A stretch of 64,000 bases of DNA from Lachnospiraceae bacterium (GTDB lineage: Bacteria; Bacillota; Clostridia; Lachnospirales; Lachnospiraceae). A program made the translations under genes and the position numbers. Location: positions 62,001 to 126,000 of the forward strand of contig JAFXXN010000198.1 of NCBI GenBank assembly GCA_017542245.1, in the 5' to 3' direction. The notes under the pieces were generated by a model. The model made no database searches and had not been told where the DNA came from. It was given only the letters and a program-made list of their open reading frames with translations. The number at the start of each line of letters is the position of its first letter. Positions within the stretch are counted from its first letter, which is position 1. Below, one piece after another: positions 8,131-17,217 of the stretch.

Positions 8131-10659
8131 ATGGCAAGTATAGACTATCAGGAAGCCAGAAAAGAAATAATAAGGATGTTCAGCCAAAAGGAGGCAAGCG
8201 GTCGTAAGATTATTTTCTGGTATGATCCTCCGGCAAACTTTAAGGATGATATTGAAGCGGACAGCTATGATTGTTGCAAGGTTCTGTACTGCGACAGGAA
8301 CGAGTTTGCTATCAAGAAGACGATAGAACACGATGATGTAGAATCTAACTACCTGGTGTATATTCCTTCAGAGAAACCGGCAGATAACGAAAACTGGCTG
8401 TTAGATATCCTTATGTACAGCGATGAATACTATGCGGATACTGTTGCACTCACTATGCGCCGTATGGGTCTAACAAATACAGAACTCAGGAGAGTTATCG
8501 AGCTTCATGCCAAATTCTTTGATGCGGACAGCAGAACAAAGAAACTAAGCAGTTATGTGACGGTAGATGATGAAATGAAACCGGCAGACTTTCTCATGGC
8601 AATGATGTGTGTGCTGGTTAAGGCGGCATCACGTTCTATAGAAAGTGTGCTTACAGAGCTCATTTTTGATTTGAATGGCGGAACGAAGTACGCTGAACTT
8701 AAAAAGTTCGGATTTGAGGAGTATCTTTGGGATGAAATATGCAGATATTATAATTATGAGGGTGATCTTAAGATAGAGATACTCATTAAACGCTTTATGT
8801 TTACGACTTTGCTGGAACAAAAAGCCGAATTTGATTCGATGCCATCTTTTTATAATCAGTTTATCATACAGGGTGCCGGTAGGATGGATGCCAAGTTTTT
8901 TGTTGATAGAATAAAGACTGATAAAAGATATGAAGATCTTCAAGCTGATATAGGGACTGAGTTGAAGGTAGAAGGCCTTTTAGTATCAAGAGATATCACA
9001 TGTGTACAGACAGCAGATATTTTTGAATGCATAGACACCGATATAATCAGGAAAATATCAGCAAGCCTTATAAATGGCAGCCTTGATTATTCCACTTTTG
9101 AGAGGGTTATCTCTGACCGTTTAAACTCAATGTGGTATGATAAGCATCTGGCAGAATATGCTATGCTAGGCTCGGCCATGGCTTTCTTTAAGAAATTGGA
9201 TATACCGATATCGGCTGGACTTAACGCCATTGATTACATAAATGAGTATACGGAAAGTTATTATCTTGTAGATACTTACTATCGCCGGATATGTGCAAAT
9301 TATAATAAACTTGAGAATCCGATAACAGAACTTGAAGATCTTATGAAACTTGTAGAATCTGGTTATCAGTACAAGTATCTGGATCCTTTGGGCAAGGCAT
9401 TTAGTGATTCACTTAACGGCAAGGCAGATTGGGAATTTCCTGGAATCACTATGTCGAAGGATTTCTATCAAAATGTTCAGAAAAAGAATTATAAGAAGTG
9501 TTTTGTTATAATATCAGATGGTTTCCGCTATGAGATTGGGCGTGAATTGTTTGAAAAGATAAAATCGGACAGCGTTTTGAAAGGCACCGAGGAGATTAAT
9601 TATGCGATTTCCACGATGCCTTCAGAGACGCGTTTTGGAATGGCATCCCTCCTTCCGCATAGGATAATGTCATATGCAAACAAACTTGTGAAAGTGGATT
9701 CAATGTCTACGGTTGATATTGATGCAAGGGATGCGGTACTGAAGAATAAAAAGTCTTCTTATGCGGCTGTACGATTTGAAAAAATCAATTCAATGACCAG
9801 AAGTGAACTTAGATCATATATGGCAGACAAATCTATGGTGTATATTTATCACAATGTAATGGATGATACCGGTGAACATAATGAAAGCAAGGTGTTTGAT
9901 GTTGCAGAGACTGCCGTTGAGGAAATACTTGTTCTTATTAGAAAATTATATAACAATCTTCAGATATCAAACTTTTATGTGACCGCTGATCATGGTTTTA
10001 TTTATAGACGTAATGAAATAGAAGAGTCTCAGAAGTATGGCGATATCATGACTCTTAGGATTGATGACCAGTCGAAACGTTACATATTTACGGATGATGA
10101 GTCGGTTAACATACCTTATACGCTTGAATTCGAGATGGAGACAGTATCTAATGGTGCCTATAGGGCTATTACTCCCTACGGGTACGATCTTTTCAAAACA
10201 TCGGGCGGTGGATTAAAGTATGTACATGGGGGAGCTTCTCTTCAGGAGGTTGTTGTTCCTATCATCCATATAAGTGAGCTTAGAGCATCCGGTAACAAGG
10301 AGGCATTGTCACCGGTAGGAGTAAGGCTTAAGAGTATAACAAGAAAAATTACTAACAGAAGCTTTACTTTAGAGTTTGAGCAATATGAAAAAGTAGAGGA
10401 AAGAAAACAGGCTATTAACTGCGAGACATTCCTTATAGATGAAGAAGGAAATAAGGTTTCGGGTGAATATCGTTTTGTAGCGGCATCAGAGAGTGACGAT
10501 GTTGATTCAAGAAGTACTAAGATCCGATTTAATTTAATGAATATTGAATTTGATCGGAATAAACGGTATTATCTGATACTCAGGAATGTTGATAAGCCGG
10601 ATGAATACATTGAGCGTGAACAGTTTATTATTGATATTTTACAATTCAAGATGCTTTGA
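8131..10659 (+). CDS. pglZ: BREX type 1 phosphatase-like protein PglZ
   Basis: 842 residues, close to the usual size of BREX-1 PglZ. PglZ is a core BREX component of the alkaline-phosphatase superfamily needed for both methylation and exclusion; its exact reaction is not settled. The N-terminal part (IIFWYDPPANFKDD) is typical. The phosphatase-fold core holds metal-ligand candidates in ISDGFRYE (D463) and TADHGFIYRR (D620, H621), with TMPSETRFGMASLLPH between them. The C-terminal portion is beta-rich. It starts 4 bases after the AlbA_2 gene, preceded by AGAGG, and is followed 16 bases later by brxL, so the three form one operon. No key residue appears missing. Confidence 0.95.
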   Translation: MASIDYQEARKEIIRMFSQKEASGRKIIFWYDPPANFKDDIEADSYDCCKVLYCDRNEFAIKKTIEHDDVESNYLVYIPSEKPADNENWLLDILMYSDEYYADTVALTMRRMGLTNTELRRVIELHAKFFDADSRTKKLSSYVTVDDEMKPADFLMAMMCVLVKAASRSIESVLTELIFDLNGGTKYAELKKFGFEEYLWDEICRYYNYEGDLKIEILIKRFMFTTLLEQKAEFDSMPSFYNQFIIQGAGRMDAKFFVDRIKTDKRYEDLQADIGTELKVEGLLVSRDITCVQTADIFECIDTDIIRKISASLINGSLDYSTFERVISDRLNSMWYDKHLAEYAMLGSAMAFFKKLDIPISAGLNAIDYINEYTESYYLVDTYYRRICANYNKLENPITELEDLMKLVESGYQYKYLDPLGKAFSDSLNGKADWEFPGITMSKDFYQNVQKKNYKKCFVIISDGFRYEIGRELFEKIKSDSVLKGTEEINYAISTMPSETRFGMASLLPHRIMSYANKLVKVDSMSTVDIDARDAVLKNKKSSYAAVRFEKINSMTRSELRSYMADKSMVYIYHNVMDDTGEHNESKVFDVAETAVEEILVLIRKLYNNLQISNFYVTADHGFIYRRNEIEESQKYGDIMTLRIDDQSKRYIFTDDESVNIPYTLEFEMETVSNGAYRAITPYGYDLFKTSGGGLKYVHGGASLQEVVVPIIHISELRASGNKEALSPVGVRLKSITRKITNRSFTLEFEQYEKVEERKQAINCETFLIDEEGNKVSGEYRFVAASESDDVDSRSTKIRFNLMNIEFDRNKRYYLILRNVDKPDEYIEREQFIIDILQFKML

Positions 10660-10675
10660 TTAGGAGGCATGTATT

Positions 10676-12706
10676 ATGGACCAGTTGGACAAAAAGGTGT
10701 TTGAGGTGTTTTCGGGACGCGTTGTGCCGAAGGGAGCCACAAAAAAAATAAAAGATAGTGCAAATGTACCTACTTATGTTCTTGAATATTTATTGGGCAA
10801 TTACTGTACTTCGGATGATGATAAAGAGGTAGCTGAAGGAATTGAGCAGGTAAAGCGTATTTTGGCAGATAATTATGTACGTCCGGACGAGGCAGAGCAG
10901 GTGAAGGCCAGGATAAAGGAGGAAGGCAACCATACTGTCATTGATAAAGTGAGCGTTAAACTTAATGAAAGAACGGACCAGTATGAGGCGGAGTTCCTAT
11001 TTTTAGGCATAAGGGGCGTGTACGTAAAGTCAAAGTATGTACGGTCCTATGAGAAGTTATTGGCTGGAGGTATATGGTGCATAGTTGACCTTTCATATTT
11101 TTATGATGAGGATGAAAAATTCAACAGTCCTTTTGTGATCAACGAGATCACCCCTATACAGATGCCTAATCTTGACAAGAATGAAATAATAGATGCGAGG
11201 GAGAGCTTCACGAAGGAAGAGTGGATAGACTTTCTTTTGCGCTCATGTGGAATGGAACCTTCTCAGTTTGATTACAGGGTTAAGTGGCATCTGCTGACCA
11301 GACTTGTTCCGTTGGTTGAAAATAACGTGAATATCTGTGAATTGGGTCCTAGAGGAACAGGAAAGTCACATATATATAAGGAACTTTCTCCGAATTCGAT
11401 ACTTATTTCTGGTGGACAGACAACTGTGGCAAATCTTTTCTATAACATGGGCAGACATCAGGTTGGCTTGGTTGGAATATGGGATTGTGTTGCCTTTGAT
11501 GAGGTTGCAGGCATCAACTTTAAAGATAAAGATGGTGTTCAGATAATGAAAGATTATATGGCATCTGGATCTTTTGCAAGAGGCAAGGATGCCATCCAGG
11601 CAAATGCATCTATGGTCTTTGTAGGAAATGTCAACCAAAGTGTTGACTATCTGTTAAAGACTTCTCATCTGTTTGAACCTTTCCCTGATGCTATGATAGA
11701 CAGCGCATTCTTTGACAGGATGCATTGCTATATTCCCGGATGGGAGATACCTAAGATGCGTCCGGAATTCTTTACAGATAATTATGGCTTTATTTCTGAT
11801 TATTTGGCAGAGTTTATGCGTGAGATGCGTAAAGTTCCGCAAACGGATGCTTATGACAAGTATTTTAAGCTTGGCAGATGCTTGAATCAGAGAGATACCA
11901 TTGCTGTACGTAAGATGGTTTCCGGCTTTACGAAATTGTTGTACCCTAACGGGAAGTATACTGAAGATGAGATGGAAGAAATCTTGAAGTATGCCATCGA
12001 GGGACGCCGAAGAGTAAAAGAGCAGCTGAAGAAGATTGGTGGCATGGAGTTCTATGATGTACAGTTCACATATATCAGAAACTCTGATATGGAAGAAGTA
12101 TCGGTACCTGTACTTGAACAGGGTGGTGGTAAGCTTATCCCTGAGGGTGTAGGTAAACCCGGTCATGTATATACGGTTGCGGATGGTTTGAATGGCATGA
12201 TGGGACTTTTCAAGTTCGAGAGTACCATGACAAATGGTAGTGGCAAGTTTGACGTTACAGGAATGCAGAATGCTAAAGAAACAAAGGAATCGGTAAAGAC
12301 TGCACAGAATTATTTCAAGTCTAATGCAAAGCATATAAGTGCGTCTATATCTACTACAAGCAAGGATTATTTAATGCACATCCAAGATTGTCAGGGGGTT
12401 GGGCTAAACAGTAACATCTCGCTGCCAGCTTTAGTATCATATTGTAGTGTGGCATTGGATAAATCTGTCAGCTCTCAACTTTGCGTGTTAGGGTCCATTA
12501 GTATAGGCGGTACGGTAAATAAAGTAGATGAGTTGGCTTCTGCACTTCAGGTTGCCTTTGATGCCGGAGCTAAAAGGGTGTTATTACCTATGAGTAGTGC
12601 TGCGGATATCCCTACAGTACCATCAGAACTGTTTGCAAAGTTTCAGATATCATTCTATAGCAGCCCGGAGGATGCTGTGGTAAAGGCATTAGGGATGGAA
12701 GTTTAA
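10676..12706 (+). CDS. brxL: BREX type 1 AAA+ / Lon-like protein BrxL
   Basis: 676 residues, full length for BrxL, starting after a clear TAGGAGG. BrxL is an AAA+ ring ATPase with a Lon-protease-like C-terminal domain that binds DNA and is needed for phage restriction. The N-terminal domain (KVFEVFSGRVV, VPTYVLEYLLGNYC) is followed by the ATPase core with Walker A GPRGTGKS (residues 224-231) and an acidic Walker B in WDCVAFDEVAG. The C-terminal part (LGSISIGGTVNKVDELA, AGAKRVLLPMSSA) has the Lon fold, but the Lon serine motif (DGPSAG) is absent; GLNSNISLP stands in its place. This matches other BrxL proteins as I know them, so proteolysis is not expected. It closes the core BREX operon. Confidence 0.95.
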   Translation: MDQLDKKVFEVFSGRVVPKGATKKIKDSANVPTYVLEYLLGNYCTSDDDKEVAEGIEQVKRILADNYVRPDEAEQVKARIKEEGNHTVIDKVSVKLNERTDQYEAEFLFLGIRGVYVKSKYVRSYEKLLAGGIWCIVDLSYFYDEDEKFNSPFVINEITPIQMPNLDKNEIIDARESFTKEEWIDFLLRSCGMEPSQFDYRVKWHLLTRLVPLVENNVNICELGPRGTGKSHIYKELSPNSILISGGQTTVANLFYNMGRHQVGLVGIWDCVAFDEVAGINFKDKDGVQIMKDYMASGSFARGKDAIQANASMVFVGNVNQSVDYLLKTSHLFEPFPDAMIDSAFFDRMHCYIPGWEIPKMRPEFFTDNYGFISDYLAEFMREMRKVPQTDAYDKYFKLGRCLNQRDTIAVRKMVSGFTKLLYPNGKYTEDEMEEILKYAIEGRRRVKEQLKKIGGMEFYDVQFTYIRNSDMEEVSVPVLEQGGGKLIPEGVGKPGHVYTVADGLNGMMGLFKFESTMTNGSGKFDVTGMQNAKETKESVKTAQNYFKSNAKHISASISTTSKDYLMHIQDCQGVGLNSNISLPALVSYCSVALDKSVSSQLCVLGSISIGGTVNKVDELASALQVAFDAGAKRVLLPMSSAADIPTVPSELFAKFQISFYSSPEDAVVKALGMEV

Positions 12707-12763
12707 TAATTTTCTGAATTTGAAAGAAAATAGTTTGGAAACACCATTATGGAGTAAAAGAGT

Positions 12764-14101
12764 ATGCTTAAACCTATTGATAATTGTATAAAGAAAACTA
12801 TGAGAAGAATATATGCTGATATAGAAAAAAATGGCGGAGAACTATCGATATCATCGCCAGAGTATAAGCAGACAGAAGTGGATGAACTTGTTAGCAAGGG
12901 GCTTGTGGCAAAAATTGATATAAGTGCATTAGATGGTTGGGCATACATTTTGAAACCAACATATCATGGGGAAAGCGTTATTGCTGAAGAAAAGACTATA
13001 AGAAACAAGATAGATGAATTGCTTAAAAGAGGTGCTGAAATTGGAAATGAAGAATCTCATGTATCAGGGGGACCATATCATATTTTTTCTGTTAGCGGAC
13101 CAATGTACGACCAATGGATGAATGAAATTAATATTTTTAATGAACGATATCTAATGAATCATCCATTACATGACAGTATTTATACGACTTATATTCATAG
13201 AAAGAATCGAAGTTCCACATTTAATGATATGATGGGATATCTTAAAGCTTTATTAGCTGATGAAGATCTAGTTGGGGCGTCGATAGAGAACAATAAGGGA
13301 GAAGGTAACATGGTTAATAAAACTATAGCACATATGATATCGGAAGACATTGATAGATGTAAAGTGTATTTGGAAAATCCACTAGATGACTCGGTGGGTA
13401 TAGATATTTATGTTGATATAACTGGCAAATATGATTCAGTTATACCTAATTTTGGAGATGGACTTTATCAGTTTTATAAAGAGCAGCATTTTTACGATCC
13501 GGAAATATCAGGAGAATCTTTGATACATAACTTGAAAAAACTGATGAATAAAATGAAAGCTTTTCTAGCTATGGAATATCCTGAGTACGAAAAAAAGACA
13601 GAAGGACCTACTATTTCAATAAAGGGTAAGAATGAAGGTCCTGAGTGCAAAAGTAACCGTATTTTTATTGTGCATGGACACAATAATGAGGCAAAGCAGG
13701 AAATGGCTAGAACATTGGAAAAAGCAGGGTTTGAAGCAGTAGTACTTCACGAACAGCCAGATGCGGGACTTACTATTATAGAAAAAATTGAAAAGTATAC
13801 AGATGTTGCATTTGCCGTGGTACTATATACTGAATGCGATTTAGGAAGACCTAAAGGATTATCTGTTGATTCTGAAAAATATCGAGCAAGACAAAATGTA
13901 GTATTTGAACATGGATATCTTATGTGTAAACTTGGAAGAAGTAAAGTATGCGCTTTGGTTAAGGGAGATGTTGAAACTCCTGGTGATATTAGCGGTGTAG
14001 TATATATTAAGATGGATTCTGCAGGAGCTTGGAAAATACAACTTGCAAACAATTTGAAAGCTGCAGGCTTGGAGGTTGATTTGAATAAGTTTTGCATATA
14101 G
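12764..14101 (+). CDS. TIR-like (CAP12/Pycsar-effector type) predicted nucleotide-binding protein
   Basis: 445 residues, start ATG 12764 after GGAG. The C-terminal third (about residues 298-440) is a TIR-like domain of the kind first described as predicted nucleotide-binding and later found in CBASS and Pycsar effectors: IFIVHGHNNEAK (300-311), VAFAVVLYTECDLG, and RQNVVFEHGYLMCKLGR with the conserved glutamate E382 expected to support NAD cleavage. The N-terminal ~75 residues look like a winged helix; the middle is unassigned. It follows brxL by 57 bases on the same strand. No nucleotide cyclase is present, so either it is a stand-alone defence gene in the island or its activating signal comes from the inserted ATPase or BREX (inference). 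Confidence 0.85.
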   Translation: MLKPIDNCIKKTMRRIYADIEKNGGELSISSPEYKQTEVDELVSKGLVAKIDISALDGWAYILKPTYHGESVIAEEKTIRNKIDELLKRGAEIGNEESHVSGGPYHIFSVSGPMYDQWMNEINIFNERYLMNHPLHDSIYTTYIHRKNRSSTFNDMMGYLKALLADEDLVGASIENNKGEGNMVNKTIAHMISEDIDRCKVYLENPLDDSVGIDIYVDITGKYDSVIPNFGDGLYQFYKEQHFYDPEISGESLIHNLKKLMNKMKAFLAMEYPEYEKKTEGPTISIKGKNEGPECKSNRIFIVHGHNNEAKQEMARTLEKAGFEAVVLHEQPDAGLTIIEKIEKYTDVAFAVVLYTECDLGRPKGLSVDSEKYRARQNVVFEHGYLMCKLGRSKVCALVKGDVETPGDISGVVYIKMDSAGAWKIQLANNLKAAGLEVDLNKFCI

Positions 14102-14330
14102 TACATTATGCTAAAAAGAATAGGTTTCAGATTTGTATTGATATTAATGCGATAGAAGAATGGTGAATTTGATGCAGTGTATTTATATCATAATAGTGAT
14201 TCCTTTACTTGATTTTATATAGGTATTATGGTACTATAAAATAGTATTGATAATAGTCTTGCTTTTACTGAACTTTTGAATTTTCGGGCAAGTCAGAAAA
14301 ATTATCATGATAATAAGGAGGAAATTAAAA

Positions 14331-15473
14331 ATGAAGCGGATTCTCAAAAACACAATGATATTATTCTTGACAATAGTAATGTTTAGCGGACTGCTAGAAT
14401 GCATACAAGTTAAAGCTAAAGAAATATCATTAGCTGTTCCTAAAATCAAGGTTAAGGCTGTAAATAGTGGTACAGGAATAAAGATAACTATCTCTAAGAC
14501 AAAAAACGCGGAAGGCTATGAGGTGTATGTTTCCGGTAAAGCGATTTCATACGTTGACTATAGAAATGTAGACAGTTTTCAGAAGATAGCTGAAGTTCAG
14601 AAAGATGGAAAAGCTAAGAGAACGATTACAATTAATTCCCTTCCATCTGGTAATTATAAAATCAAGATTCGCTCTTATAACAGCAAAACATATGGAACTA
14701 TGAAATATAGTGATTTTTGCAAAGAAAAATCTGTAAAGATAAAAAAAGTTGTTAATGGATATAATAGTTCTTATGATTTTTCAACAGCCCAAAAAGGAGA
14801 TATTATAAAGTTCGGTGCTTATGAGCAGGACGGAGATTTTACTAATGGTAGAGAGCCAATAGAATGGATAGTGCTTGAAAAAAACAAAAAACAAATATTT
14901 TTAGTTAGTAAATATGCCCTTGACACTGTCCCATACAATAAAGATTTAGTAGAATCACTTACATGGGAGAATTGTACCTTAAGGAAATGGCTTAATGAAA
15001 TGTTTTATGTAAATGCATTTAATGATGCAGAGAAAAAAATGATTAAGACTACAAAAGTTGAAAACTATGATAACGCAGTATATGGTACACCGGGAGGTAA
15101 TGATACCAAAGATAAGGTGTTTTTATTGTCACAGCTTGATTCGATCAATCCGGATTATGGTTTTTCGGAAGAATATGATCCATTGGAACATGATGTAAAT
15201 CGTTTATGCGTACCGACTGCATATGCAATTATGCAGGGCGTTTATACAGATAAAAATATTCTGATTTTTTTAAATCATGCCATTGAAGAATCGTCGTGTG
15301 ACTGGTGGTTACGTACACCTGGTGGGTCAAATTGGAATGAAAAAGGTCTCGCTTGTTACGTTGATATGTTAGCTAGAGTCGGTAGCGCTTATGTTAATAA
15401 TGATACTAATGGGGTATGTAATAGTAGCAAGGGTGTTCGGCCTGCTTTATGTATTAGTTTGAAATCAGAATGA
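14331..15473 (+). CDS. Secreted FN3-like / DUF6273-type protein
   Basis: 380 residues from the ATG at 14331, preceded by AAGGAGG; the longer frame from 14307 adds only a charged leader. A signal peptide is evident (basic start, then a run through MILFLTIVMFSGLL, cleavage near VKA-KE). Residues about 30-140 look like a fibronectin III-type fold (GTGIKITISKTKNAEGYEVYVS, YKIKIRSYNSK). Residues about 150-380 match the DUF6273 style common in gut Firmicutes: GDIIKFGAYEQDG, EWIVLEKNKKQIFLVSKYALD, LRKWLNEMFYVNAF, WWLRTPGG, KGVRPALCI. The function is unknown; an extracellular or wall-associated role is inferred from the signal peptide. It is separated from the BREX island by 229 bases in which I see no gene. 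Confidence 0.85.
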   Translation: MKRILKNTMILFLTIVMFSGLLECIQVKAKEISLAVPKIKVKAVNSGTGIKITISKTKNAEGYEVYVSGKAISYVDYRNVDSFQKIAEVQKDGKAKRTITINSLPSGNYKIKIRSYNSKTYGTMKYSDFCKEKSVKIKKVVNGYNSSYDFSTAQKGDIIKFGAYEQDGDFTNGREPIEWIVLEKNKKQIFLVSKYALDTVPYNKDLVESLTWENCTLRKWLNEMFYVNAFNDAEKKMIKTTKVENYDNAVYGTPGGNDTKDKVFLLSQLDSINPDYGFSEEYDPLEHDVNRLCVPTAYAIMQGVYTDKNILIFLNHAIEESSCDWWLRTPGGSNWNEKGLACYVDMLARVGSAYVNNDTNGVCNSSKGVRPALCISLKSE

Positions 15474-15582
15474 CAAAATCTTTGTATATCGTGTAGTTGA
15501 TGGGAAAAAATACAGTAGTGAGTAAAATATATCTTATACATTTGATGACTTAGCAAAGTGATTCTGTAATAAAAAATTATAT

Positions 15583-15620
15583 AAACCGGGATAAAAGTCT
15601 TATCTCGGTTTATTGTTTTT
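15583..15620 (+). terminator. Rho-independent terminator after the DUF6273 gene
   Basis: A 12-bp stem (15583-15594 with 15600-15611, one G-T pair) closes a 5-base loop and is followed by ATTGTTTTTT. It lies about 110 bases downstream of the stop at 15473. The rest of the 305-base gap (15474-15778) holds no gene I can support, apart from the promoter candidate at 15709. Confidence 0.8.
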
Positions 15621-15708
15621 TGACTTTTTGATAGAGATAGCCGGTTTGGGAGTGAGGAGGGAGAGTGATTTATTCAGCTTCTTGAAAAATAAAAAACAAT
15701 ATATTTCA

Positions 15709-15736
15709 TTGCGTGCAAGATAATAAATGATACAAT
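15709..15736 (+). promoter_or_regulatory. Candidate sigma-A promoter for the SDR epimerase gene
   Basis: TTGCGT (15709-15714) and TACAAT (15731-15736) are separated by 16 bases and precede the gene start at 15779 by about 40 bases. The match is moderate. Confidence 0.45.
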
Positions 15737-15778
15737 TGTTTTATCAACTAAACATCATCAAACGGAGGGGTATAACAC

Positions 15779-16804
15779 ATGAAAAGAGAAGCGCTTTTTA
15801 TCGGTGGGACAGGAACTATAAGCATGGCAATAACAAGGAACCTGGCCAAAAATGACGGGTGGCATTTGACACTTCTTAACCGTGGTAATCGTAAGACAGA
15901 AATACCGGATGGGGTCGATGTTATAAATGTGGATATCAACGATGAAGAAGCAGCAGCTAAGGTTCTCGAGGGGAAAAACTTTGATACTGTCTGCGATTTT
16001 ATCGGATTTGTGCCTTCTCAGCTGGAGAGAGACTACAGACTGTTTAAAGGAAAAGTAAAGCAGTTTATGTTTATTAGTTCTGCATCGGCTTACGGAAAGC
16101 CTGTATCAGATTATCGTATAACAGAAGGCACTGCACTGGCTAATCCGTATTGGGAGTACTCTAGAAATAAGATAGCCTGTGAGGAATTTCTGATGAAAAA
16201 GTTTAGGGAAGAGGGATTCCCTGTAACCATCATCAGACCGAGCCATACATATGATGAACGCTCGATACCCATGGGTGTACATGGAAGCAAAGGAAGTTTC
16301 CAGGTCATCAAGCGTATGATGGAAGGTAAGCCCGTGATCGTTCATGGTGACGGTACATCGCTTTGGACCATGACATTTAATGAGGACTTCGCAAAGGGCT
16401 TTATCGGGCTTATGGGCAACCCTCATACCATCGGTGAGGCATTTCAGATAACAAATGATGAGAGCCTGACATGGAATCAGATATTTAAGACAATAGCTGA
16501 TGCTTTGGGCGTAGAATATAAGCCTTATTATGTATCTTCATATTTCCTTGCAAAAGTTGGCAAAAAATATGATTTGGAAGGCGGTCTTATCGGAGATAAA
16601 GCCAATACCGTAGTTTTTGATAACACAAAGTTAAAGAAGGCTGTACCCGGATTTGCTCCTTCAATACGTTTTGAAGAGGGTGTGAGACGATGCCTTGACT
16701 ATATCTTTTCTCATCATGAGTGCCAGGTTGAGGACCCGGAGTTCGACGAATGGTGTGACAACATAATTAAAGCCATGGACAAGGCAGCAGATAGTATAGA
16801 ATAA
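15779..16804 (+). CDS. NAD-dependent epimerase/dehydratase (extended SDR family)
   Basis: 341 residues starting after CGGAGGGG. The Rossmann glycine motif GGTGTIS is at residues 9-15, and the catalytic tyrosine-lysine pair is YSRNK after the serine stretch FISSASAYG. Later segments (TIIRPSHTYDER, IVHGDGTSLWTMTFNEDFAKGF, GEAFQITNDESLTWNQI) are typical of extended SDRs acting on nucleotide sugars or related compounds. The substrate cannot be told from sequence. No signal peptide, so cytoplasmic. It stands as a single gene between a terminator upstream and a short palindrome downstream; no sugar-nucleotide pathway genes are nearby. Confidence 0.85.
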   Translation: MKREALFIGGTGTISMAITRNLAKNDGWHLTLLNRGNRKTEIPDGVDVINVDINDEEAAAKVLEGKNFDTVCDFIGFVPSQLERDYRLFKGKVKQFMFISSASAYGKPVSDYRITEGTALANPYWEYSRNKIACEEFLMKKFREEGFPVTIIRPSHTYDERSIPMGVHGSKGSFQVIKRMMEGKPVIVHGDGTSLWTMTFNEDFAKGFIGLMGNPHTIGEAFQITNDESLTWNQIFKTIADALGVEYKPYYVSSYFLAKVGKKYDLEGGLIGDKANTVVFDNTKLKKAVPGFAPSIRFEEGVRRCLDYIFSHHECQVEDPEFDEWCDNIIKAMDKAADSIE

Positions 16805-16810
16805 TGGAAT

Positions 16811-16833
16811 GGTGACAAATACCCCCTGTCGCC
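16811..16833. repeat. Short palindrome of the GGCGACAG..CTGTCGCC family (copy 1)
   Basis: GGTGACA and TGTCGCC (one G-T pair) flank a 9-base loop with a C-run, just after the SDR gene stop. Three related palindromes lie at 17118, 17166 and 19964. They share the arms GACAG/CTGTC and, in two copies, AGAGAACC or its complement. It may serve as a weak terminator, but no T-run follows. Confidence 0.6.
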
Positions 16834-16942
16834 AATAAATTATATCACCTTTGGTTACTTGTTTTTTGGCATTAAATTATTTATAATTTTGTCTGTGATT
16901 AATAAAATCATGAAAATTTAAACAAAAAAGGAGAACAGTGCT

Positions 16943-17110
16943 ATGAGTGAGTACAATTACAGACATGATTTAAGTGTTGAAGAGAGGCTTGATCTTTTAT
17001 TCGAGTGTGTTCAGGATATGAACGAGGCTATCTCTAGTCTGGGCGAGGGCCTGACGAGCTTACAGGAAGAAATAGATACCATTGTAGAACACATTGACAG
17101 CCAGGAATAA
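16943..17110 (+). CDS. 55-residue acidic helical protein, unknown function
   Basis: An ATG at 16943 follows AAAGGAGAA at good spacing and opens a 55-codon frame ending at 17110. The product begins MSEYNYRHDLSVEERLDLL and continues with heptad-like hydrophobic spacing (LFECVQDMNEAISSL, LTSLQEEIDTIVEHI), so it is probably a small coiled coil. It is acidic and without a membrane segment. A terminator-like palindrome follows within 8 bases, so it forms its own short transcription unit. I do not recognise the family; the ribosome binding site, helix pattern and terminator support it being real. Confidence 0.65.
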   Translation: MSEYNYRHDLSVEERLDLLFECVQDMNEAISSLGEGLTSLQEEIDTIVEHIDSQE

Positions 17111-17117
17111 AAAAGTA

Positions 17118-17153
17118 GACGACAGGGGGTAGGTTCTCTGTCGTCATTTTTTT
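17118..17153 (+). terminator. Terminator formed by palindrome copy 2
   Basis: GACGACAG (17118-17125) and CTGTCGTC (17138-17145) form a perfect 8-bp stem followed by ATTTTTTT. It ends the 55-residue gene. The sequence between the arms (GGGGTAGGTTCT) is nearly the reverse complement of the loop of copy 3, so copies 2 and 3 together form a larger imperfect inverted repeat. Confidence 0.75.
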
Positions 17154-17165
17154 CATTTAGAAAAA

Positions 17166-17196
17166 TAGGCGTCAGAGAACCATCCCATGTCGTCTA
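17166..17196. repeat. Palindrome copy 3, in inverted orientation to copy 2
   Basis: TAGGCGTCAGAGAACC and ATGTCGTCTA make an imperfect stem just upstream of the dehydrogenase ribosome binding site. Its reverse complement aligns with copy 2 (17118-17145) over most of its length. Folding with copy 2 would make a roughly 27-bp hairpin between the small gene and the dehydrogenase. Confidence 0.6.
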
Positions 17197-17217
17197 TAAA
17201 AGAGAGGAAGGTATATA

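Noticed and set aside
11654-12334. A 226-codon minus-strand frame within brxL
   Set aside because: Its composition is that of an antisense shadow and brxL on the plus strand is conserved throughout.
15474-15560. A short stretch after the DUF6273 gene that reads VYRVVDGKKYSSE in one frame
   Set aside because: It resembles FN3-type linker sequence and might be a gene remnant, but it is too short and has stops on both sides; not strong enough to call.
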